Shown here: piece by piece, positions 37,701 to 47,545 of the stretch
How positions within the stretch are numbered: position 1 is the stretch's first letter
Layout: each line of letters opens with the position of its first letter
Assembly: GCF_026151205.1 (NCBI RefSeq)
Contig: NC_087083.1
Span: 12,522,944-12,586,943 of the forward strand
From: Bolinopsis microptera
Taxonomy: Eukaryota > Ctenophora > Tentaculata > Lobata > Bolinopsidae
DNA length: 64,000 nucleotides
Reading direction: 5' to 3'
Program-made: the position numbers and the translations under genes
Notes under the pieces: model-generated
Seen by the model: only the letters and a program-made list of their open reading frames with translations
Database searches by the model: none
What the model was told of the DNA's origin: nothing

Positions 37701-37769
37701 CAGCCGCTCTGTCAAGAGTTTGCCTTGCTGGTTTTGGAGCTCATCACTTGGTCTCTGGACAAATTTTGA
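33456..37769 (+). CDS. Putative seven-pass membrane receptor-like protein, two exons
   Basis: Exons 33456-33581 and 36660-37769 join in phase 0 across a GT-AG intron, giving 411 residues. No family is recognised with certainty. There is no obvious signal peptide. The first ~110 residues are hydrophilic (MTNLDLYKEILSKIEPGDF...). Hydrophobic segments follow: FYWTMIIAVFFIIIGLVGL, SSIWIVVVGTLFALSEGTY, ALLYMTVAGAMSSLIRVAII, LGQWVMTTTLFLSGTMFLV, VIGSTYLSFILSLILSCIYV, LFDASVLLYIGLIAQNCI, and a weaker one in the last ~30 residues (FALLVLELITWSL). IDYKIF after the third resembles the position of the GPCR DRY motif, so a divergent rhodopsin-class receptor is possible. Another multi-pass family is not excluded. 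The last 19 codons and stop are the first unit of a 59-bp minisatellite, so the native C-terminus may have been replaced. Confidence 0.7.
34010..34390 (-). mobile_element. Degenerate LINE 3' fragment (CR1/L2-like C-terminus)
   Basis: Minus-strand frames, broken once, read as a LINE reverse-transcriptase C-terminal tail. RTLKLLSVTRSTRPDDHLML is followed, after a frame change at a palindrome, by PTVPVAWNSLPLMLRSITDT and a final FKRMLKNH stop. The WNSLP...FK..LK pattern is characteristic of non-LTR elements. The palindrome CATGCACCGGTTAAACCGG (about 34098-34122) sits at the break. It lies in the intron of the seven-pass gene. Confidence 0.7.
34641..36487 (-). mobile_element. 5'-truncated L1/Tx1-type LINE with A tail and 14-bp target duplication
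   Basis: The minus-strand frame (the LINE part of 35210-36577) encodes the C-terminal third of an L1/Tx1-like ORF2. It has the post-RT motif IFHFLWGCKRDKLKRD, then PRECGGLGL, and a zf-RVT zinc finger CSLCNHNLETISHIFIDCPA. About 500 bp of 3' UTR follow, then an A tail (the T run 34641-34706 on the + strand). GTTTATTTTCATTT occurs at both ends (34630-34643 and 36488-36501), as expected for target-primed insertion with 5' truncation. The 365-plus codons are uninterrupted, so the insertion is fairly young. It is antisense within the intron of the seven-pass gene. Confidence 0.88.
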
Positions 37770-38309
37770 GTTAAGAGTTTGCCTCGCTGGTTTTGGAGCT
37801 CATCACTTGGTCTCTGGACAAATTTTGAGTTAAGAGTTTGCCTCGCTGGTTTTGGAGCTCATCACTTGGTCTCTGTAAAAATTTTGAGTTAAGAGTTTGC
37901 CTCGCTGGTTTTGGAGCTCATCACTTGGTCTCTGGAAAAATTTTGAGTTAAGAGTTTGCCTTGCTGGTTTTGGAGCTCATCACTTGGTCTCTGGACAAAT
38001 TTTGAGTTAAGAGTTTGCCTCGCTGGTTTTGGAGCTCATCACTTGGTCTCTGGAAAAATTTTGAGTTAAGAGTTTGCCTTGCTGGTTTTGGAGCTAGTCA
38101 TCACTTGGTCTCTGGAAAAATTTTGAGTTAAGAGTTTGCCTTGCTGGTTTTGGAGCTCATCACTTGGTCTCTGGAAAAATTTTGAGTTAAGAGTTTGCCT
38201 CGCTGGTTTTGGAGCTCATCACTTGGTCTCTGGAAAAATTTTGAGTTAAGAGTTTGCCTTGCTGGTTTTGGAGCTCATCACTTGGTCTCTGGACAAATTT
38301 TGAGTTAAA
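37713..38309 (+). repeat. 59-bp minisatellite, about 10 copies, containing the 3' coding end and stop of the seven-pass gene
   Basis: The unit begins GTTAAGAGTTTGCCTCGCTG and ends AAATTTTGA. The first copy (37713-37769) is the end of the open frame, including TGA. Nine more copies follow in tandem with few changes (GGACAAAT or GGAAAAAT), one with a GTCA insertion near 38097. Confidence 0.95.
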
Positions 38310-39126
38310 ACATTTAGAGAGACTGGTTTAAAACTATTTTGATTTCGATAAGTATTTATTTCTTTGAAAGTGTAACAAATAACCTGGTGCCGAGTTCTAA
38401 CGAAAGAGCAACCGCACTTTTGACAATTGATATATATTATTATAAGTCATGCCGTTTCTGTGTTCTGAGGTTTGATAGTATATCTTTGCCATCCCGGCTA
38501 GCTAAGACATAGAACTAATTTTATTGAGAGCTTTTATATGTATGCTGGCTGCTGTTTTGAGTGCATTCGCTGATTTCGATTTATTATACACCGTGACCGA
38601 ATTAATTGCGAATTTAATTTAAATTATATTTACATTTTCAAGAAAACTACGGATTCTAATAATTTTAAAGATATTACTACCGAGTTGTACAACACTGATA
38701 TTTACTAGTACCATTGGGTCACCGAACTTAAATTTCCATGAGAGTTCCGATAAATCGGGACTTAAAAATTAATAAAAAGCATTTCTGAAACCAATAAAAT
38801 ATTTTATGTAAAAATTTGATCTCCTGAAAATCAAAATATTATTCTGTTCAAAGATATCAAAGATAAAAGAAAAAAGTAGAAGAGGCAATCAAACTCAAAC
38901 TTCATGCAGCATGTGCCCGTGCATTTTATCTGACGTCAATTTAATATCATACAATATTAAACAATATTTAACTTAAGCTTTGATTGAACCCTAAAAGTTT
39001 GTATCTAGACATTTTCTGGCGTATATTTGAAACACATCATATCAGATAAGTTGAATCGGAGAATTGTGAGAAAGGGGTCAACGTCTGATGGTGTGTACAC
39101 TTTTCATGTAGTGAGAAATGTTGCGT
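38310..39126. other. Convergent intergenic spacer
   Basis: The spacer between the 3' ends of the seven-pass gene (+) and the claudin-like gene (-). AT-rich, with no gene seen. Confidence 0.5.
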
Positions 39127-42100
39127 TCAGCCTAGGTTTCGGGCCAACTCTGAAAAGAGAAGTTTTAAAATTTACCGCCGGGCGCCGAATCTTTCTTTAT
39201 TATAAAGAGGTTTAAGAAAATGGATTTTAGAGAACAGTGGATGATGATAATGTCAACTCAAACTCTTGAAGAATTGTGTCGTTTTTATGTCGTATTACAT
39301 TATTTAAATATCATTTAATCATTGATTCATAACAATATGTACAATGTATTATAAACATAATGTATTAATGTAACATGCATATTGTATGATGATATAAATA
39401 TAAAATGTTGTCTCGTAACTTACCAGCAAGTATAGTTGAAATAAGCATGACAAAACAACCCCCAACAATGAACACGAAACAAACTCCGGGCGTAAATTTT
39501 ATCAAGTCAGCTTTTTGCAGGTTGATACCCATCTCGAGGAAATTCAGGTCAAACTGCGATGAAGTTGGTGATAACATGAGTTGAAGCTCTTTGAGCAAAT
39601 TCGGAACAGGTATCCCTTTTATTGGCGGAGCGAATCATATAAATCCTCATACACAAAGAGGTAAAGGGAGTAATAAATCAGTATATGTTGAAAACCAAGT
39701 GAAAAGAAACTGACCTCTTCAGAAAGCATTTTGGCCAGAGTTCTGCTCATTGCTTCGTTGAAATATTGCTGAGCATGACCCTTAGTAGCTACACGCAGTC
39801 CAATTGCTGTACCAAGGGACGCGGCTAAAAAGTACAGGTTAGGTATTTGAGGACACATTTTAATTGGAGGACACATTTTAGCGGACACATTCGATTAAAT
39901 TCTTATGAAGCAGGACTGATGACTATACGGGTTGACATTTTCATCCTTCACTTGAAAACCTAGAATAGAAACATACAAAAATAAAAAAATAAGTCCGCAT
40001 ACCTGCCAGAAAACATAGGATAAGAAGGAGAAGCTTAAGGCAAGACAAGCGTGTTATCAGTACCAGAATGCCGATAAGGAAAGCTAGAATACACGTCACT
40101 GTACCGATAATCAGCATGGCTTTTGTTACTGCCAATTTTTGTCTCAAATGGTATGGCATTTTCCAGGGTTTAGGAACTGAAAGTTAGAATGTAAATTGTT
40201 AGAGATTATAATGTTTTATAAGAAACGACAGTTCAAGCTATGTTTTCAACCGGTTTATATAATATATTGAAAGATGTGATCAAAAGGAAAAAAAGGATTG
40301 TCTTTTCAAGAAGAAGTCATGAAATCGTCGCAATCATAATAACGGACTTAACAGTTTAAAAGCAATAATAATTAAGTTGAGTACTGACGGGGATGGCATC
40401 TGATAGAAATGTCGCCTTCCCTCACGACTTGTCTTTTCTCAACGGCGTGCATCTCCTCCTCCTCATTATCAGCTGACCTTCTCCTGCGTCCTGTCAGCAA
40501 TTAGCAACTAATTAACGATTATTAAGCAGTAGTGAATTAGATCAAATTATTGGGATTAGATTGCATTAAAATGTCAAAGTCATAAAAGTTTCAGGTCGAG
40601 AATAAATCTAAAACCGAAAAATATCTTATATAGGATTATCAAGTTCAAATTTAGACATTTTTCAGATAAAACCAAAAAAAACGAACCAAGCATGGAGAAC
40701 TGAGGATTTGTTACTTCAATGAGATCGTAAAACTGATCGTCGTAACAGTACCTCCACATGCCAACATTAACTAATGTTATCCTGAATAAATCAAGTTAGT
40801 TTCTAAAAGGGACAATCAAATCTCATTTTTAGTCATATATTATTCGTGAGACTTGTTCATGACAAAGTGAGACATATTCACGACAAAGTGAGACTTGTTC
40901 ATGACAAAGTGAGACGTGTTCACGTAAAAAGTGAGACGTGTTCACGACAAAGTGAGACGTGTTCATGACAAAGTGAGACATGTTCATGACAAAGTGAGAC
41001 GTGTTCATGACAAAGTGAGACGTGTTCATGACAAAGTGAGACGTATTCATGACAAAGTGAGACATGTTCATGACAAAGTGAGGCATGTTCACGACAAACC
41101 AACCTGTCTTTAATGAGCCAGCCCTGTGTTTTTACAGACGCCTGAATAATTCCCCTCCAAGGTCTCATGTCAATCTCTGCACGGTACATCTCCGGGTAGA
41201 GTGTACCAAACAACACACAAACTGAAGGGGTAGAGATTGTAATTTTAATTAATTAATTAATTAATGTCAGGGTAGAGTGTACCAAACAACACACAAACTG
41301 AAGGGGTAGAGATTGTAATTTTAATTAGTTAATTAATTAATGTCAGGGTAGAGTGTACCAAACAACACACAAACTGAAGGGGTAGAGATTGTAATTATAA
41401 TTAATTAATGAATTAATGTCAGGGTAGAGTGTACCGAACAACACACAAACTGAAGGGGTAGAGATTGTAATTATAATTAGTTAATTAATTAATGTCAGGG
41501 TAGAGTGTACCAAACAACACACAAACTGAAGGGATAGAGATTGTAATTATAATTAGTTAATCAATTAATGTGAGGGTAGAGTGCACCAAACAACACACAA
41601 ACTGAAGGAGTAATTATTCTGTTATTATTACTTTATGAATAATTATTACTTATAATTATTGTTACGTAATCATGATACCTATTATTACTATTATCAGTGT
41701 CATTTTTATTACAATATTAATTACTCTTATTGTTATTACTTCATCACAGTATATATCATTATCATCAATCATCATGTCATCATAGTATTTATAATTACTA
41801 GCTGACTAGCAGGAACCCTTATAATTTCCAATGTATATGTGTAAATGTATATATGTTTTTAAACATTGATGATTGCATTAACAATAATAGCATGGAACTT
41901 TAAGTTTGTTAACCCGTTGTTTCAATTTGTATAATATACATATACATTATATATGATAAGATTATTATAAAGTCACTACAGTATTTCATACTGTACTTAT
42001 AACTTATGTTAAGCTACAAAACATATCGATTCCAGGAAAGCAAAGAAAACTTAAAGCAAGAAAACAAGAAAGACTGAAAGTGATAAAAATAAGAACATGT

Positions 42101-42849
42101 GTAAAGTACCGGAAGCTAAGAATGATAAGACGATAAGAGATATAGCTATCCTCTTATCTTTACCCTTGTTTCTTCTCTCCTTTTCATCGTCACGTTCACT
42201 AAACCGGATTGGCTGAAATTGAGGACGTTAATATGATAGGCTAATCTAAAATGTTGGTTAAGTTTCCGGAAAGAGAGCAACTAGTAAATTATCTAACTCA
42301 AACTATATTCAATTTGTTAAAAAGATGTCTCATGATATGTCGATACTTTAATTTTTGAAGTTTTAATAATAGTTGTACTATACGTACATAATATCCAGTA
42401 AAAATCGAAGCTCCAAACATGACCACGGCGAAACTTTTGTAATGCCGAAAAATAAGTTAACAAACCTTATAGTTACACTTTCCAGCAATATTCAGGACTA
42501 GCGGTAACTGATACAGGTAAGTCATCGTAAAATTGTGAGCCAAATGAAAGCTAAAAGCTTACTGCACTAAACCTCCCGATTTACAGCGCCTAGAATTACG
42601 CGGCTATTTCCTTTCAATTTCACTTAATTCCGCGGAAAATCGAGATTTTACTATAATAACAATATTATCAACAATTTTGGATCGGCCAGAAGTTTCCATA
42701 AATTTAAACCCTCCACTTTCTAAATCATCCAGAATATTCTTAATAAATTATAAATAACTTTGAAAAGGTATTACCTTAAGTGGAGGTTTATGAGATTGGA
42801 TTGGATTGAAGGTGTAGAACTCAGTCTCCTGATTAAGTTCAACAACCAT
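39127..42849 (-). CDS. Claudin/PMP22/CACNG-like tetraspan protein, nine exons
   Basis: Exons in transcript order: 42849-42775, 42212-42110, 41221-41104, 40781-40687, 40490-40389, 40176-40003, 39824-39715, 39553-39424, 39149-39127. All are GT-AG with matching phases. The sum is 930 nt, 309 residues. Order: cytoplasmic N-terminus (MVVELNQETEFYTFNPIQSH), TM1 IAISLIVLSFLASVCVLFGT, first extracellular loop with NVGMWRYC (compare the GLW-x2-C signature of claudin-like loops) and a C, a basic/acidic insert RRRRSADNEEEEMHAVEKRQ, TM2 AMLIIGTVTCILAFLIGILV, TM3 LKLLLLILCFLAAASLGTAI, second loop, TM4 FTPGVCFVFIVGGCFVMLIS. Exon 9 (23 nt, ELARNLG then stop) rests on a strong acceptor only. RRRRSAD could be a proprotein-convertase site. 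Claudins seal junctions and CACNG subunits modulate channels; which role applies here is not known. Exon 3 is flanked on both sides by minisatellites. Confidence 0.78.
40846..41098 (-). repeat. 21-bp minisatellite just inside the donor of claudin-like exon 3
   Basis: On the minus strand about 11 units of GTGAACATGTCTCACTTTGTC begin within about 10 nt of the donor GTTGG of exon 3 (41103). The Met/His-rich antisense and sense frames in it are by-products. Confidence 0.95.
41195..41615 (-). repeat. About 75-bp minisatellite built from the acceptor of claudin-like exon 3, about 6 copies
   Basis: Each unit contains, on the minus strand, a T/A-rich tract, CTCTACCCCTTCAG (the acceptor) and then the first ~28 nt of exon 3 (TTTGTGTGTTGTTTGGTACA...). 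The genuine boundary is at 41221/41222, in the copy nearest the exon. Five further copies run to 41615 with AATTAATTAATT length variants. Confidence 0.95.
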
Positions 42850-44955
42850 CTGTCCGGATATCACGATCGCCTATAACCTTGATTATACGTGATGTAATTA
42901 TTAGTCTATCACGTGTGATCGGAGCTTACCTCTCAATAAGGTCTCGACAAAGGTTTGCACAGAGTTTTAACAAATATAATTATAAGTACAATTTAAGGAA
43001 AGTTATTATATTTCAATTACCCACACTCAGGGCGGTTAACCGAGTGGTTACCCGAGTTAGAATATTCGCCATGTTCTGTACTGCAGGAACAAAAGCCCTG
43101 CCCTGCAGATGATCTTATATTATGTGCATGGCTACTTAATCAGTAAATCGTATCGGTAGACGTAGTTCGACAAACCCTAAAGTTCGACAAACCCTAAAGT
43201 TCGACAAACCCTAAAGTTCGACAAACCCTAAAGTTCGACAAACCCTAAAGTTCGACAAACCCTAAAGTTCGACAAACCCTAAAGTTCGACAAACCCTAAA
43301 GTTCGACAAACCCTAAAGTTCGACAAACCCTAAAGTTCGACAAACCCTAAAGTTCGACAAACCCTAAAGTTCGACAAACCCTAAAGTTCGACAAACCCTA
43401 AAGTTCGACAAACCCTAAAGTTCGACAAACCCTAAAGTTCGACAAACCCTAAAGTTCGACAAACCCTAAAGTTCGACAAACCCTAAAGTTCGACAAACCC
43501 TAAAGTTCGACAAACCCTAAAGTTCGACAAACCCTAAAGTTCGACAAACCCTAAAGTTCGACAAACCCTAAAGTTCGACAAACCCTAAAGTTCGACAAAC
43601 CCTAAAGTTCGACAAACCCTAAAGTTCGACAAACCCTAAAGTTCGACAAACCCTAAAGTTCGACAAACCCTAAAGTTCGACAAACCCTAAAGTTCGACAA
43701 ACCCTAAAGTTCGACAAACCCTAAAGTTCGACAAACCCTAAAGTTCGACAAACCCTAAAGTTCGACAAACCCTGAAGTTCGACAAACCCTGAATTTCGAC
43801 AAACCCTGAAGTTCGACAAACCCTGAAGTTCGACAAACCCTGAAGTTCGACAAACCCTAAAGTTCGACAAACCCTAAAGTTCGACAAACCCTAAAGTTCG
43901 ACAAACCCTAAAGTTCGACAAACCCTAAAGTTCGACAAACCCTAAAGTTCGACAAACCCTAAAGTTCGACAAACCCTAAAGTTCGACAAACCCTAAAGTT
44001 CGACAGTCGTGTCGAACTTTAGTGCGCTACTTGGACTGAAGTTCGACAGGCACTGAAGTTCGACTAACCTTAAAGTTCGACAGTCGTGTCGAACTTTAGT
44101 GCGCTACTTGGACTGAAGTTCGACACGACTGTTAAACCTCAGTTCGCTACTAGTACGTGAATCTAGCGTATACTGTATCGGTAATTGATATAGCTAAATG
44201 TTCATAACTGTTAGTGCTATAGAACTTATTTCTATGGTTACCTGCTATGATCCACCATAAATTAAAGAGATATTCTAAAATCAGATAATATCAATGATTA
44301 AGAAAATAAGAACGAATGAAGGCGCTTAAACTTTAAACAGAGAACTTCAAATAAACAATTTGTTGGGATTGGGAGAAAGATTGGGAGAAATCGTTGTTCT
44401 TGAAGCACAGCTAAAACTCAGTGCTTAACACTAATTCGTCGTTTTATTCAAGTAGAATGTTACATTAATAAATCAAGATAGTTTATAAAACTCAGCAACC
44501 AAAGAAATCCGAGCAACTTGAGACTTGAGTATCTGCCGATAGACACTGAATACCTACATTCGGTTGACGAAGGATTAGTACGTACACGCAAGGTGATTAG
44601 TCTGATAAGTCTCATTATAAACATTATAAAGTTATTTATATGAAATTAGGCGCAATCGTATCGTGTAGATATAATGCGATTGTCTCTTGGTGGTCTCGGC
44701 ATACAAAAAGCCTGATAAATCAGATCAAATCAAATCAAAACATAATGATACATAAGATCATCACAAATATTCATAAAAATATCTTAATAATTTAAATTAT
44801 ACCCAAACGACCTAGTTCAGGTTCTGGAGGGGGATATTTAAAACATATAAGTGATACGATTAGTTTGTTTTTAGCAGGAGCTTTCAAAATACATGTGTAA
44901 ATCGTCTTCAGCTCTAAAAGTCTAATAAACTTCTTCTTTGCTACCAAACACTTTC
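42850..44955. other. Spacer with the 17-bp satellite, no gene seen
   Basis: Upstream of the claudin-like gene start. Apart from the satellite array and its inverted tail I see no coding homology. Confidence 0.5.
43163..44004 (+). repeat. 17-bp satellite AGTTCGACAAACCCTAA, about 49 copies
   Basis: Very homogeneous; a block near 43770-43850 has CCCTGAA in place of CCCTAAA. After 44004 the motif degenerates into an inverted arrangement (GTTCGACAGTCGTGTCGAACTT, about 44000-44130). CCCTAAA resembles a telomeric heptamer. Confidence 0.97.
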
Positions 44956-45770
44956 CAGTGATGATGATCACAATACATTCCTTTTTAATGCAGTCCTTTT
45001 TAAAATATTCAAGATGTATCTTTAAATTATTTACACTATAAGAATTCTTGACATCCATTGGTTGGGCATTTCAATAAGGTATAACTCTCTCAGAGAAAAA
45101 AGCTTTACGAAGAATTCTTAATTTAGAGCTTTTAATATTGCACTTTATCTTTAAAACAATATTCATACCCGATCTACTAATATTGAAAATATCTGAGCCA
45201 TATTCTACTAAACCACTGACTATTTAAAGGTTTCTATAAGATCCCAACGGATTCCTCTTTCAGCTAATGTAGTTAAATTCAGAGTTACCAACCTGCTGCT
45301 GTATGGCAGTGTGCCAATACCCTCGATTAACCGGGTGAACCGGCGTTGGACAGCTTCCAACTCAAGGATGATTCGCCAACTACCATGAGCAGCAGATGGA
45401 TTCCACAACTGTACACAGTATTCAAGAATTGTGGTCTTATCAAAGATTTATAAATTGCTAAAATCACAGTTTATCTCAAATAATCAAATTCCTGACTATC
45501 CAACATATCATATGGATAGCCTTAGATATAGATGCTTTTATCTGCTCATCCCATTTCAATGACATATGTGTTGTAACAACACCCAAATCCTTCTCCTGTT
45601 CTGAGATTTCTAAAATAAAACCATCCAGAGAATTATTTAAATAAGGAGTATATCATTAAGATCAATATGCATTACTTTACATTTAGATGGGTTAAATCTA
45701 CGTAACCAAATACTTTCCCAGATTTGTAATTCATGTAAATCCTCAGCAACACCTTTACTGTCACAGTGTC
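44956..45770 (-). mobile_element. Decayed LINE (CR1/L2/Rex-like) reverse-transcriptase 3' part
   Basis: Read on the minus strand through several frame breaks: a motif like FNPSKCKVMHI (about 45700), then VQLWNPSAAH, LEAVQRRFTRLI, LVTLNLTTLAERGIRWDLI and FSERVIPYWNAQP, then an FKK tail. These are the standard C-terminal landmarks of non-LTR reverse transcriptases. Stops and shifts show that it is dead. Confidence 0.82.
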
Positions 45771-47545
45771 ACTTTAACTGATGATATCAAAGCTGTAATC
45801 AAGCAATTTAACAAATGTGTTTCAGAAGCAAAGTCACTGAATTAAGTTAAGAAGCTAAGAAATAAACACGCAACAAAAGAACGACTTGATACTAAACAAA
45901 ACGAACGTTAAACTATAGTTACTGAATACTGAGCCTTTCATCTTTACATGGACATGGAGCCAGTTTGGTCATCATTATCGAATTACGCACAAAGTAAAGG
46001 CAAATGAGTGGCAGTGTAGCATAATATATAAAAGCAGAAAATAAAGAGCTCCTGTGTGGAGTGTGGACACGGACTCACACTACATATTTTAATTTTATGC
46101 GTTTATGAATATGCACACTACATTATAATTCAGTGAGGAATGAGTGAAGAATGTGAGGTAATACGACGGGAATAAGAGTTAAGTCGTGCTTTATACTGCT
46201 CAGTAAGAGAGCTGAGCTTGTAAACAAAACATCATCGCATTCCTATGCCAGACTATATTACATGCCAGTGTACAGTGACGTAGCCTTATAATCTCCCTCA
46301 ACCAATTTCATAATTTCTTTTGTTTTAGCGTCCGCGGTTGCTTTTTGGCGCCCCCTATTATAAATAGCTATTTGAGAGCACACATATTTTTCGCGGTGAG
46401 CGAACGCTGAGAAGAGAACGATATTGGGATCGATGTTGCCAAGATAAAGGACTCTTCAAATGTCAATAAGTTGGCCAAATTCGACAAAAGGATGGCAACT
46501 CTAACGGCACCCTGACCCCTCATCAAACCATTAACGTTACGCCGCTGCTTGTATCCTATATATCATTCCTTTTGAATAACAGCTGCGTGCTTATTTACTA
46601 GTGTCTAAAACTTCCAGTAAGGCTTTGTTCGGATATGATTTTGACGTGATCATTATGAATTGATGTTGCCTAATGCCCAAAATATAGCAGGCATCATTGT
46701 TTTGGTGAAGGAAAAATGTGAAACACTAGTGTCGAGGAAAGATTTTGTTTGAATACATCTCTTCTAAAAAACTGAATTTTTATCCTGAGATAATTAGGAG
46801 TAGACACTGAATAACTAAACCTTGCTCGTGCTTTTTTGTGTGCTTATTTGTGTGCTTATTTGTGTGCTTATTTGTGTGCTTATTTGTGTGCTTATTTGTG
46901 CAATGATACAATTTATCTTTTTACGATTCAAATTATTTCATAAGATTTAGTGATGATATATTTTGTACTCTTTGTCATTTGCTCAAATTTGTAGAGTTCA
47001 ACGATGGACTCTCATTAGGGTCAACCCCTATTGGAAGCTTTCTTACGAATGAGAATTGGGCCATGAAAAATGAGAATTCATTATTAGTCAATTTAAATCA
47101 TTTACTAAAAGCATTTCGAATTAAAATTAATTAAAATCAATGTGTAACACTAACAGTTTCTTGAAAACAGAAAATAAAAGTAATCTCAGCTTTATTTCTG
47201 GGTGTGAAATAAAAACTCTAAAAGACTCTAAAAGATTCTAAAAGACTCTAAAAGACTCTAAAAGACTCTAAAAGACTCTAAAAGACCAGACGGTCGTCGG
47301 TCTATACCCATGCCTTTCAATTACGTCGACTTCGAGAAAAGTGAGCCAGTTCACATATCCACGTACTAAAGAAATACATATCTAATCGATCTTTAATATG
47401 CAATAAACTGAGGAAAAGCGGAAAAAATGTAACAATGCAACTCAAACAGAACCAAGCAGTACGTATCATTTCATTTTCAAACACGTGTCATTGTCAAGTG
47501 TTATTTTATGTCACGTGTCATTTCATGTCCAATAAAAAGTCTAAA
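45771..47545. other. Intergenic stretch with short satellites
   Basis: No gene is recognised. It holds TGTGTGCTTATTT x5 (about 46838-46903) and AAAAGACTCT x7 (about 47213-47286). The end near 47.5 kb should hold the 3' UTR of the LDLa GPCR. Confidence 0.5.

Noticed and set aside
43028-43110. tRNA-like stretch (TTAACCGAGTGGTTA...)
   Set aside because: An A-box-like motif and a GTTC...GAAC pair are present, but no complete cloverleaf or B box could be drawn.
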